From: Symsagittifera roscoffensis
Taxonomy: Eukaryota > Xenacoelomorpha > Acoela > Convolutidae
Length of the DNA stretch: 64,000 nucleotides
NCBI RefSeq assembly: GCF_963678635.1
Contig: NW_026971061.1
Span: 1-64,000, forward strand
Direction: 5' to 3'
The notes under the pieces are model-generated. The model was given only the letters and a program-made list of their open reading frames with translations, was not told the origin of the DNA and ran no database searches. The translations under genes and the position numbers were made by a program. This document shows positions 10,350 through 19,409 of the stretch, piece by piece. Numbering within the stretch: the stretch's first letter is position 1; each line of letters begins with the position of its first letter.

Positions 10350-10944
10350 ATTCTACATTTAAAAATCTTTGCACCTCTGAAACATTTCACACTTTCATTT
10401 TTCAAGATAACATGCTGATAAACACGCAGCGATTCTAGTTCAAAATTAGCCAATAGGATTCATCCAATCCGTCACCTTCTATAACTTTAACACAAACCAA
10501 CTAGACGAAAAATATTAAACTCCAGGCATATCTATAACTATAACTCTACGACCTCCAGGTCAAAAATAAGCAAACCACTCCAACTTGACAACTAAAATAA
10601 ATATCACCATAATATCATAACCCTCCCTTATCTAATAAACCAAAGATCAACAATATTTCCCCAACTCAGCCCTCAAATACCCCCCAAAACAAATATGTTA
10701 AATTAGCCTAAAGTAAAAGAACGACCATTTTATTTAGCCTAAAGTATAAAAATCTCAAAAATACCCCAGATCATTTGACAAATGAAAATAAAGACAAAGA
10801 AGACCTCCCGATCACCATAAAAATTGCCCCCAACAATTTTTTACAAAACTCAACCCACTTGTCAAAAAACTAATAAATAATCCGACCACACTTGAAAATT
10901 GCCCCAAACAACAAAAAATATTCGATCAAGAAGCCATTTCTTAA
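10350..10944 (+). other. Non-coding spacer between pol and the small membrane ORFs
   Basis: No convincing ORF is present. The stretch is C-rich and G-poor on the plus strand like the rest of the element. A 13-bp direct repeat, TTAGCCTAAAGTA, occurs at 10703-10715 and 10734-10746. It might bear on expression of the downstream genes, but nothing more can be supported. Confidence 0.4.
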
Positions 10945-11160
10945 ATGCTCTTCTATCAAACAGTCACTAAAATTATCACAAACCTCAAACAATTTTTTAC
11001 GATACTTGAAACTTTCATAATATTTCTTTTTGATATCCTTGAATCTTTTCTAATACTCTTAATCATTTTTTGTAATATTTTTTTAATTTTCTACACTATA
11101 TTCGAACTATTTCTCCAACTTTCAAAAACCCTTGATTATATCCACAGGTACGATTTATAA
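10945..11160 (+). CDS. Small hydrophobic ORF, 71 codons, predicted membrane protein
   Basis: From about residue 17 to 60 the product is almost wholly Phe/Ile/Leu, enough for one long or two short membrane passes, with charged ends. It lies between pol and env and is followed after 10 bases by a second short membrane ORF. Small hydrophobic proteins in this position recall accessory viroporin-like proteins, but T-rich DNA in this frame also encodes Phe/Leu/Ile by chance. The family is unknown. Confidence 0.4.
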   Translation: MLFYQTVTKIITNLKQFFTILETFIIFLFDILESFLILLIIFCNIFLIFYTIFELFLQLSKTLDYIHRYDL

Positions 11161-11170
11161 AATTGTCTAA

Positions 11171-11332
11171 ATGATACGAACTATTTTCAATAGAACTGAT
11201 ATTTTTCTACTATTTGTAATTTTCATAACATTTCTATCATCCCTCATTTTGACTATATTGTATAAAGAAAGCAATCATCACATTCGCTCTAGCAACAATC
11301 CTCCTAATTCTTTTCTTAGAAGAATACTTTAA
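11171..11332 (+). CDS. Small single-pass membrane ORF, 53 codons
   Basis: An ATG-started ORF with a short polar head, one hydrophobic segment at about residues 11-30, then a polar, basic tail (YKESNHH... to a C-terminal RRIL). Head, membrane helix and charged tail make a tidy single-pass layout. It begins 10 bases after the previous small ORF. No relative is recognised. It could be a small accessory membrane protein or a chance ORF; the paired arrangement raises the chance it is real. Confidence 0.35.
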   Translation: MIRTIFNRTDIFLLFVIFITFLSSLILTILYKESNHHIRSSNNPPNSFLRRIL

Positions 11333-11379
11333 TAAACATTAACTTTTTCACTAAAAGAATAGACCAAAAAGCTATCAAA

Positions 11380-12488
11380 AATTGCTACCCAAAAGTCACC
11401 AAGTCAGTCTTCACCGACATCATCCCAAGATAACCCAACAACACCTTCAACTACCAATAATCCTCAAACATCTACACGAATTTCCTTTCAAGATAACCCC
11501 ATACACTTTTGAAGAACGACACGCTCGTTTATCAGAACCACTAGAACCAGTTCAACGACAAGCACCTCTAAGCGAACCAACATATAACTTATACCCAACA
11601 CTACCACAAGAATTAAGTAGAATAAGAAATCCTAGTCAAAACCAAAATACAGTCGAATAAATAGACAAATTATACATCCCCGACGGAACAGGAAATTTCT
11701 AACTCCCCGAGTTCATTTTGATATACCTCAATCCCCATCACAAAACACTCCAGAAAACCCCATTGGTATATTACCAGAAACCCCTACGCTTCTTTCACAA
11801 CGTAGCACCTCAAGCCTACCATCAGATTACTTAGGTTCAACACCCAACATCTGAACAAATACTGTGAAAATCCCTTTAACCCCCCAAACCAGGCATCACG
11901 ACTACCATATTGGACAACACATTCATTTACACAAGGTGAATTAAATTTAGTCAATGATCCAATAGATATTTCTACGGATACAACAACATCCTCATCACTA
12001 CCAGAAACATTATCACTACCATCAACACCATCAATAAGCCAGATTTCACCACCACCTTTTAACTTAAATTTTCCAAATAATCTCGACGCCAGATATCGAG
12101 AACAATCATCAACAAATATCCCTTTAAGACTAGATTGGAATACATTTTACAGCCCCTCCACCATTATTTGGACAACATCTAGAAAGTAATCGCCTCCACA
12201 ACTGGGCAACTTAATAGATTACAATACCGACAAGACATTCACGACGATATCCGTGATCACAATATCCAAATACTCCAACAAAACAGTTTACAATTAAAGT
12301 TTGAAATCACAGTTAAATTAAACTACATTACTCAACATCCCTACCCATTAAACCCACCCAAACATAACAGCTCAATCACTACCACCACCATTTATAACCA
12401 CTGAAATAATATATAAATACGACAGATATACCAAAAAAACAATTGGTTACATCACATTTTATAACCCATACTCAGGATTATCATACAC
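11380..12488 (+). pseudogene. Eroded ORF between pol and env (about 370 codons, several frames)
   Basis: Protein-like stretches occur one after another in different frames: a Ser/Pro/Thr/Gln-rich piece (about 11391-11510), FEERHARLSEP (about 11505-11657), a Pro/Ser-rich piece (about 11664-11850, ended by TGA), SRLPYWTTHSF to FNLNFPNNLDARYREQ (about 11893-12187), then LQYRQDIHDDIRDHNIQILQQ (about 12205-12400) and a short Tyr-rich end. At least four frame changes are needed. The layout, a Ser/Thr/Pro-rich N-terminal part and a structured C-terminal part, resembles the intact ORF after env, so the two may be related; that is inference. Indels from mutation, or from assembly of a long-read genome, would both explain it. 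Confidence 0.5.
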
Positions 12489-15107
12489 ATGTATATTCTA
12501 AAATTATTAATTTTTCTCCAACTCCTTTTTCTAGTAATCTCAAATCAAAACATAAACCCTTCTCCCCGCACAGGACCCCAAGATTTATTAGTAACACATT
12601 ACGATTGTGAAGAAAACGAACAAAAAACACTACACAAGTATGCAATAAATCAAGTATCACAGTGCGAAACAGAACCCCAAGCCATAGAAACTACAAATGT
12701 CATAGCAACACTTTATTCAAAAGCCCGAGCAACTACAGTTATAGGATATAAATTCACAGCAACATTTTCTGAAAAGAAAGTACATTGTTCACAAGTCTCA
12801 AACGGAAATAAAAACCGACTTGACCATGAATCATTCTACCAGAGTAATATAGAACGACTTTTACATCTCAATCCCGAAGATTGTAAAAACGAGTTACTCC
12901 GACTAAACATCACAAAAAATAAAAACACAGATAGAAATTTAGTATATTTCCAAGTTTTTTCAGATTCTGTACATCAAGCAGAACTTGAAAGATATCAAGG
13001 ACATATAAAATTAGATGAAAAATACCCATACAACGGCGCACACGGACGATTAACCTATGACATGCACGATAAACACTGGATACCACACATTGGTATAAAT
13101 GACCCATCAAACTGCAAAGCAGACACAAAAAATAAAGGATACCAAGAAATAATGTTTTTCGATTGGAAAATACAACTCGAAAAAATACAACTCACACGAG
13201 ATTTATCAGACAACACAATGATTTATCAAGGAATTAGATTACCTTGTAAAAACGACCAAGGTTATTGCGATCCTACAACCAGAACACAAGCAACAATTGT
13301 TTGGTTCCCCGAAGACACATGTACAACATTTCAAGTAGCAAAAATACACGCTCGTATGATAAAATTTCACGAAAAATATTTTATACAATCAATACCATAT
13401 GAACAAGTAAATCCATTACGAAAAATAAGTTCTAATTTTCGAAACATTCATAATATAGAAAATAAATTAACACGTTTTCAAATATATCAAGAAACAGAAC
13501 TTGCATGTAAATACAGAAACCCACTTCACAAAACACAATACTCTGAAATATTAGTTGAATACGAAAATGGATTCGACATGACAACTGGAAAAATAAAAGT
13601 CGACCCATACGCCACAAGTCATCCCCTAAACGAAGGAACATCATATATACCAGTTAATTTTCAAAAGAATACAGGTCAACCTGGTGGACATTTAAAACCC
13701 CAAAACGATCAAAGCACACGTTTACAAGAACTATCACTAATGAATAGTACATATTTTGGTAATATCCACTATGATATTCACCTAGATATGAAACTAGACT
13801 ACACGATTAGCCGAATTTTTCAAGAAATGTCACTCTCCGAATTAGAAACATTACACCAACTATGCGAATTAGAAAGAACACAAATATTACAATCACTTGC
13901 ACTAGCAGTATTAAAAATACCCTACGCAGGATATTTACTATCAGGAAATAGATCAAATTTTTTAGACTATGAAGGAAACATCTTATGGTTTTATACTTGT
14001 ACTAAAAAAGTATCACCACTATACGTTTTTGAAGATAAACGATGTTATAAAAGAATCCCTATCTTTTATAAGAATAAAGTACATTTCGTTGATACACTTT
14101 CACGAAGAACCTATTTCTGGGATACCGCAGTTCCATGTGGATCAGAAAATAGCCACAACGTAGTACAACTAAACCCTGATGAAGATAAATATTACCTTCT
14201 CACCCCATATCCCACATTAATGCAATCACTCAAAAAATTTTCACCAGAAAGCATTCGCGCTATCGCTCGAAACCCAAATATAGACTTACAATCAATAGGA
14301 ATATACTCAAAATCAGATATTCAACATCACATTAGAACACAACAATTCCAGGAATTATTAACACAAATGGACACAATACAAAGACAATCAATTGACCAAA
14401 ACTTACGCAAACTTGCCGAAACCGCAGGATTTGCAGACATCTATACGCAAGACTATAGCGGATATTTTAAAGACATTAAAGATTATATATATCTAAACGG
14501 TGAAAAATACCGTCCCCAAGATATATCACCTATCAATATTTTTAGCTTTGTTACACTCAAGAATGAAATTCTTGATTTTCTAGGATGGCCCTACTACATC
14601 TTAGAAAAACTAACTATTTTATACGCAATGTTTAACTTTATTGGATTTCTTTTTTCACTCTTAAAAGGAATCTATAACACATGTGCTATACACACACAAG
14701 TCAATAGACAAGCAAGTGTAGCACGCATACTATTTGCAGGATTTTTTGGAATATTTTCTACATCTATAAACAAAATTCTTTTAGACGCACAAATAAAAAA
14801 AGAATATAACACAAAAATAGCAACAAGACAGAACACATACGACGAAGAACATAACAATGCAGACACAACACCAACAGCACCACAGTTACCACCCCTACCA
14901 CATAACCATCCATTATCCCTAGTCCCACGTAATTTTCGAAATTTAGCCATAACACATAATAATTTTAGACCAACCATATCACAAAGTCCCATCCAACATA
15001 TAATGCCACACCACTCACAAGATGAAAATACTTATGAACAAATTATAGAACAACCCCATACCACCGCTTTTCAGTCTCAAAATAATAATTTTTTTAGCCC
15101 ACGATGA
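12489..15107 (+). CDS. env: Envelope-like glycoprotein, 872 aa
   Basis: A signal peptide of about 18 hydrophobic residues opens the protein. A large cysteine-containing ectodomain follows, with the first Cys (residue 40) in a Tyr-Asp-Cys context. A membrane segment lies at about residues 707-727, a second hydrophobic stretch at about 744-760, and a Pro/Asn/Gln-rich tail runs to the end. The position after pol and this architecture support an env role in membrane fusion and entry. The N-terminal Tyr-Asp-Cys and spaced cysteines remind me of chuvirus-type glycoproteins, which some insect and other invertebrate LTR elements have captured; that is a hypothesis. The ORF is uninterrupted. Its stop overlaps the next ORF (ATGA), suggesting coupled translation. 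Confidence 0.75.
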   Translation: MYILKLLIFLQLLFLVISNQNINPSPRTGPQDLLVTHYDCEENEQKTLHKYAINQVSQCETEPQAIETTNVIATLYSKARATTVIGYKFTATFSEKKVHCSQVSNGNKNRLDHESFYQSNIERLLHLNPEDCKNELLRLNITKNKNTDRNLVYFQVFSDSVHQAELERYQGHIKLDEKYPYNGAHGRLTYDMHDKHWIPHIGINDPSNCKADTKNKGYQEIMFFDWKIQLEKIQLTRDLSDNTMIYQGIRLPCKNDQGYCDPTTRTQATIVWFPEDTCTTFQVAKIHARMIKFHEKYFIQSIPYEQVNPLRKISSNFRNIHNIENKLTRFQIYQETELACKYRNPLHKTQYSEILVEYENGFDMTTGKIKVDPYATSHPLNEGTSYIPVNFQKNTGQPGGHLKPQNDQSTRLQELSLMNSTYFGNIHYDIHLDMKLDYTISRIFQEMSLSELETLHQLCELERTQILQSLALAVLKIPYAGYLLSGNRSNFLDYEGNILWFYTCTKKVSPLYVFEDKRCYKRIPIFYKNKVHFVDTLSRRTYFWDTAVPCGSENSHNVVQLNPDEDKYYLLTPYPTLMQSLKKFSPESIRAIARNPNIDLQSIGIYSKSDIQHHIRTQQFQELLTQMDTIQRQSIDQNLRKLAETAGFADIYTQDYSGYFKDIKDYIYLNGEKYRPQDISPINIFSFVTLKNEILDFLGWPYYILEKLTILYAMFNFIGFLFSLLKGIYNTCAIHTQVNRQASVARILFAGFFGIFSTSINKILLDAQIKKEYNTKIATRQNTYDEEHNNADTTPTAPQLPPLPHNHPLSLVPRNFRNLAITHNNFRPTISQSPIQHIMPHHSQDENTYEQIIEQPHTTAFQSQNNNFFSPR

Positions 15108-16912
15108 GCCGACAACTTGGATCCCTACACCGATCAAATTCCCACCCAACCAACCTCACCACTCCAATCCCAATAATACCACTTTTTGCTTTTCCGCCAC
15201 CCGATTTCCCATCCAGTAATGTAACATCCGGCATGAATTCCAATACTAATTCACACATCTCAGTTTTATACTCCATCTCACAACTCAATAACCCGAATAT
15301 TGAAACCCCCGATGAATTTGCCGACTCTGAACCATCTCCATCAAATAATTTTCACAACAATCCCTTAAATTTTTCCCAACCCCCTTTTCAACCCATACTA
15401 CCAAATAACCCTGACCCAACCAATTCTACACCCTCTTATGCTTCCCAAGTCACTCCAACCTACTCCTCACTTCACTCAAACCAATCATCTCATTCTTCAG
15501 ACACCCCCCGAATCTCCCCAGAACTAGATAATTTCATTACCCTACAACAACAATCCTATCACCTTGACACCCCAACCATAAACCAAATCTCATCCACAAT
15601 AGATTCATCCAACCCTCCTACCCCTACACCCTCTTCAATTTATACTGATTCATTAGCACCATCATCCACAACTACTGTATCTTCACTCAGCACTAATAGA
15701 GCTTACCGCACTTTTAAAAGGAAGTTCCCCAACCATCCTTTCCCAGCGAAACCAGGAACAGCCCGTGAATATATCAACCATCCACAACACACTAACACAA
15801 AAGAATTTTTAGCTATCACCTTACCCTCATTTCCACAATACACCTTAAACACCCCTCATGACACTAACGAGACACGTAACTTTGTAGACGAATACGTTTT
15901 AATGCCTACCCTTCCTTGGATCTCATATTATCATTTTACAAATCCCCTTTGCTTACCTTTATCTAACACTCATATCGATATAGAACGAAATAAGGACATG
16001 CTATATCGACTCACTACACCACTAACACCTAGACAATTTACTTACATTGGATACAAAAAATCACTAAAAACACACACTGCACCCCGAGCTAATGAATATA
16101 CACTAGAATATTACGATCACAACATCATCAGAACTAACCAAGATCAATTCTTAGACGACGATCGCTTCGCTAACCCACAAATCACCGAGAAATTTTTCAT
16201 TAAAACACCATATGTATTTACACTAAATATCTTCGATCGCAAGTTTGACCACATTATCTCAGAAGCACTAACAGACACGCAAGCCTACGAAAGTTTTAAA
16301 GAACGCTTCCAAATATTTTCACTAACCTTTCGTTTCCTTGCACCACATGAAAGAGATTTGCACTGCTCACACGATATTATGTTGCGCACTAAACAAACAC
16401 ACACATATACTTATTATCGTTTCATCCAAAATCACTTTGACCTACACACTCCCTCCAGACAACCACACCATCGTTTTCAATTCATCAATTCCAAATACAC
16501 CTCACCATTCTTTCTTAACTTCACATATTGCATTAAAGATACTAACCTTCATGGTATTCTTCGAAATTATGATCCCATAACCCAAATGTATATCTTTTGT
16601 CCCATCACCAAGACCTTCAACGCAGAAGAATCCCGACCCTTCCTTATCCCACACGAGTTTGTACAACCTATAGAAATCCCCATTTTAGAATTCATCCATA
16701 ACACTAAATTCAACCACAAATTATATAATCTAATCCAAAACACACCTTATGAATTTGCAGTTGGCACTGAAGAACTAACCACCATTAAGGCACTTCAATT
16801 GCTTTGGCCACTGCTTCAAACTAAATATATCATCCGCATATTAGCCAAACTACTAACAACTTCAGATCTCATCCACGACATTTTCCCCCACGGTTTCTTC
16901 CCCGACGACTAA
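15104..16912 (+). CDS. Unknown 602-aa ORF overlapping the env stop
   Basis: It starts in the ATGA overlap with env. Residues 1-200 are Ser/Thr/Pro/Asn-rich and probably disordered. Residues about 200-602 are ordinary globular-type sequence with many aromatic residues and a few cysteines, and no signal peptide or clear membrane helix. It is intact, and its codon style matches env. Typical Ty3/gypsy elements have no gene after env, so this is an accessory gene. I recognise no domain. A phosphoprotein-like or matrix-like role is possible from the disordered-then-globular plan, without direct support. Translation may depend on termination-reinitiation at the env stop. Confidence 0.7.
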   Translation: MSRQLGSLHRSNSHPTNLTTPIPIIPLFAFPPPDFPSSNVTSGMNSNTNSHISVLYSISQLNNPNIETPDEFADSEPSPSNNFHNNPLNFSQPPFQPILPNNPDPTNSTPSYASQVTPTYSSLHSNQSSHSSDTPRISPELDNFITLQQQSYHLDTPTINQISSTIDSSNPPTPTPSSIYTDSLAPSSTTTVSSLSTNRAYRTFKRKFPNHPFPAKPGTAREYINHPQHTNTKEFLAITLPSFPQYTLNTPHDTNETRNFVDEYVLMPTLPWISYYHFTNPLCLPLSNTHIDIERNKDMLYRLTTPLTPRQFTYIGYKKSLKTHTAPRANEYTLEYYDHNIIRTNQDQFLDDDRFANPQITEKFFIKTPYVFTLNIFDRKFDHIISEALTDTQAYESFKERFQIFSLTFRFLAPHERDLHCSHDIMLRTKQTHTYTYYRFIQNHFDLHTPSRQPHHRFQFINSKYTSPFFLNFTYCIKDTNLHGILRNYDPITQMYIFCPITKTFNAEESRPFLIPHEFVQPIEIPILEFIHNTKFNHKLYNLIQNTPYEFAVGTEELTTIKALQLLWPLLQTKYIIRILAKLLTTSDLIHDIFPHGFFPDD

Positions 16913-16915
16913 CAG

Positions 16916-16991
16916 GTAAGTATGAATTATACATATTACTAATTAATTCAAACATTAGAAACTCACCATTCTTTATCCATGTTTTCTTTAG
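16916..16991 (+). other. Candidate 76-nt intron just after the last ORF
   Basis: CAG|GTAAGTAT begins three bases after the stop of the 602-codon ORF. It is a near-ideal eukaryotic donor. TTTCTTTAG ends at 16991 as an acceptor, with TTACTAAT in between as a possible branch point. If used, it would splice the 3' untranslated part only. Alternatively the donor may pair with a distant acceptor. Confidence 0.3.
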
Positions 16992-17974
16992 AATTTTAGC
17001 CTTCATCCTAGATCATCTGAAAAATTCACAAAAGAAAAATAAAAAATAGCAAACTTCTTCAAAACTGTTTAAGACCCTATTAAATTTTTGCACCAACAAT
17101 TAAATAAATATAATACCAATGCAGTAAATTAATTTATAAATTTTTCCCCCACCAGCAGTAAATCTAATAATGATGAAAATTTGTAACTTAATTTCCCCCA
17201 ACAACTAGCAGTAAAATTAAAATTCTATGTAGTAAATTCATAAGAAGCAAAAGCAGTACTAACCTTTTGATATTTTCATTCACTCGCATAAAAATTCTAT
17301 CCAAACTCGCACAGCTCGCCCACGAAGAATTGTTTAAAGTAATGAATTTCAGTTCCAAGCTTTCACACTCGATAACTCTAACACAAGATAACATGTTTCA
17401 AACTTTACTTTAACCCGGTTGGAAAGGAATTATATACTAAACAAAACTAACCAATGCAGCTTACTAAACACCACAACACATAGCATAACAGCATGACTAA
17501 GAAAAGGAAACCAACGGTACCCAAACCGGATTAACCCAGTTTAAAACTGGATAATTTATTCTTTTGAAGACTATTATAAAGTCTAAGAAAGAAATAATAA
17601 AACACAAAAAAGTCGAAAGACAAACCCATACCACAAACAATTTGATTTTTGAAAAAAGGACACAACCAACAAAACATAAGAAAAACCACAACAAACCCAA
17701 CATAAAACGTTGTCACATAACAGGACCTCTCACAAAAACCGCATGCAATCATACTCCCACTCCTGGCCTAACCCACCAGGAAGGACGTCCTGAGCATGCT
17801 CTATAGCCGGCCTAACCCACCGTGCTACATCCACGCTTTGTGACCACACTCCTATTTTTAATAAGAGCTACTCAAGGGTGAGTAACTCTTCAAAATAACT
17901 GAACTAAAACAAAAAGCTTTTGTGAAAACAACTAACTAAAATCATAATTAAAAAATATTAAACTAATAAAAGTT
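16992..17974 (+). other. 3' untranslated region with structured GC-richer patch
   Basis: No ORF on the plus strand is convincing. Between about 17755 and 17910 GC rises and inverted repeats occur: CCTGG...CCAGG around 17762-17780, AGGACGTCCT at 17782-17791, and a stem made of AGAGCTACTC and GAGTAACTCT at about 17865-17892. The string GGCCTAACCCACC occurs twice (17765-17777, 17809-17821). The compact folding potential near the 3' end resembles an RNA export or stability element, by analogy only. Confidence 0.4.
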
Positions 17975-18451
17975 TTATAAAATGTAAATTACATTATGCA
18001 ATACATAGATCAGAATACAACACCAAGGACGAACATCCAAAGACAAAACGACCCTACTACACTCGAGAAAGAATGGCCAACTACAATCAATATGCCGCCC
18101 ACAATCACAACTCAAAGGATTTAGAGTACGACTTGACTTCGCAGAAAAGGACTTCATTGAACTAGACCAATGACCACCTCGATGTTCAAGTATACGTACA
18201 GATCCGAGTAACCAGGCATCCCCTCCACGCACAATCTCCACGCCATTCCCAGACAAGGTCAAACACAAAGAAGTTCTCACCAATGAAACAGAAAAACCTG
18301 ACATAGCCAACCATTCTGAAATCAGATTTGAGTTTGTTGCGAAAACCCAGTCGTTGTCTTGAGAAGACACAATGATTGAATCTGGGACTTCTCTAATAAG
18401 AAAACCCAGAAGAAATAAGATGTTCGCCAAATACCAACGTCCATCATCCAT
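17975..18451 (-). CDS. Antisense ORF with possible signal peptide, 158 codons (uncertain)
   Basis: This minus-strand ORF lies just inside the 3' LTR. It opens with a short polar start followed by a hydrophobic segment (about residues 7-19), which would serve as a signal peptide or anchor. The rest is of mixed composition, with a cluster of cysteines and tryptophans after residue 110. A 158-codon ORF is long for chance in such AT-rich DNA, and it does not shadow a plus-strand gene. Antisense genes driven from a 3' LTR are known in some retroviruses. No homology is recognised. Confidence 0.35.
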   Translation of the reverse strand: MDDGRWYLANILFLLGFLIREVPDSIIVSSQDNDWVFATNSNLISEWLAMSGFSVSLVRTSLCLTLSGNGVEIVRGGDAWLLGSVRILEHRGGHWSSSMKSFSAKSSRTLNPLSCDCGRHIDCSWPFFLECSRVVLSLDVRPWCCILIYVLHNVIYIL

Positions 18452-18503
18452 CTTTCGAATTGCAGAAAAACTATTCTAAAAAACTCTGTAAAACCCGGAT
18501 GGG

Positions 18504-18913
18504 TGGAACCTGATCTAAACTACATTTTATGATTGGATAAATTAGATATTTTACCAATGTAAAGTATTTAATATTAACCAATCATGATCCATCTAACTAA
18601 CAATCCACTTATTTGTAAGTGCTGAAATTACTTGTAATTTCAGCACCAGAGAGATTTGAATTTAACTTAGAAATTAGTTGAACTCTCCCGAGTACTTCAG
18701 CAGCCGCAATAAACCAGTATACCCTAGATCTATTGAGCCTAGCAGAGACTAGTTAAACAACCTGAGACTAGATAGTATAAGAGTAAGATTAGGATCGGTA
18801 TTAGACTAAGAAGTTGCACGAATCTATCCGGCCGAAAATAAGATAGCGTGACGAGCAGACGGTGTACCCTATCCGAAATTACTCTATGAGTTATACCCAT
18901 CGATTATAACTCA
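18504..18913 (+). repeat. 3' long terminal repeat
   Basis: Same 410-bp sequence as 5-414 with one visible difference. It is preceded by GGATGGG, a short purine-rich stretch that may be the polypurine tract for plus-strand priming. TAAT (18914-18917) follows as the right target duplication. Confidence 0.93.
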
Positions 18914-18917
18914 TAAT

Positions 18918-19409
18918 TCATGTTTCTAGTTTTCAGCCAACTTATTTTATGTTTTTTAATTTTTCGAGTCGGAGGATTTGAAGGGAAACAGCCAATAGCA
19001 ACAGGAAAGCGCGATTATAAAACACTGTTCATATTACATGCGTTTTAACTGTGGTAACTGAAGAATTATATAAAATGATGAGAACATAACGAGAATCAAA
19101 ACATATAAACGTTAAATTTTTCTAGTTTTTGTATACAACTGCGCGCGTTTTACTATATCACGCTTTAAAAAAGGGACATATAAGAGTGCGCAGTTTTGCT
19201 TTATTGTTTTTTCTCTGTAATGACTTTGGTATACGCGCCAAAGCTCCCCTCTCAACTAAATTTTAAGTGCAGTCATTATTGTTTTCACACTTAAAAAATA
19301 AACTCAACACCGTTACAAAAATAATGTTTTGCTCGTTGTTGGCTTTTGAGAAACTATAGTCGTCCGTTAATTGTCTTCCGTTTTTTTAGGTCGACAAACT
19401 TGATTTTCT
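18918..19409. other. Host flank between the LTR element and the repeat array
   Basis: AT-rich DNA with no ORF above chance and no recognised repeat until the array begins at about 19410. CGCGCG-containing and TA-rich stretches near 19140-19190 are not interpretable. Confidence 0.4.

Larger units (their letters stand above)
5..18913 (+). mobile_element. Full-length Ty3/gypsy-type LTR retroelement with env (errantivirus-like), 18.9 kb
   Basis: Two 410-bp LTRs with one visible mismatch, flanked by a TAAT duplication, enclose gag, pol in the order protease-RT-RNase H-integrase, and an envelope gene. That order and the GPY motif after integrase identify Ty3/gypsy. The length is roughly two to three times that usual for the group. 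The extra length comes from a long leader, a 602-codon ORF after env, small ORFs between pol and env, and a 1.6-kb 3' region. The near-identical LTRs mean recent insertion, yet at least two TGA codons and an eroded ORF interrupt some coding regions. This copy may therefore be defective, or may use recoding. Confidence 0.93.

Noticed and set aside
14672..14992. 106-codon minus-strand ORF inside env
   Set aside because: It is a shadow of the intact env frame and its hydrophobic, Cys-rich look follows from the reverse complement of that coding sequence.
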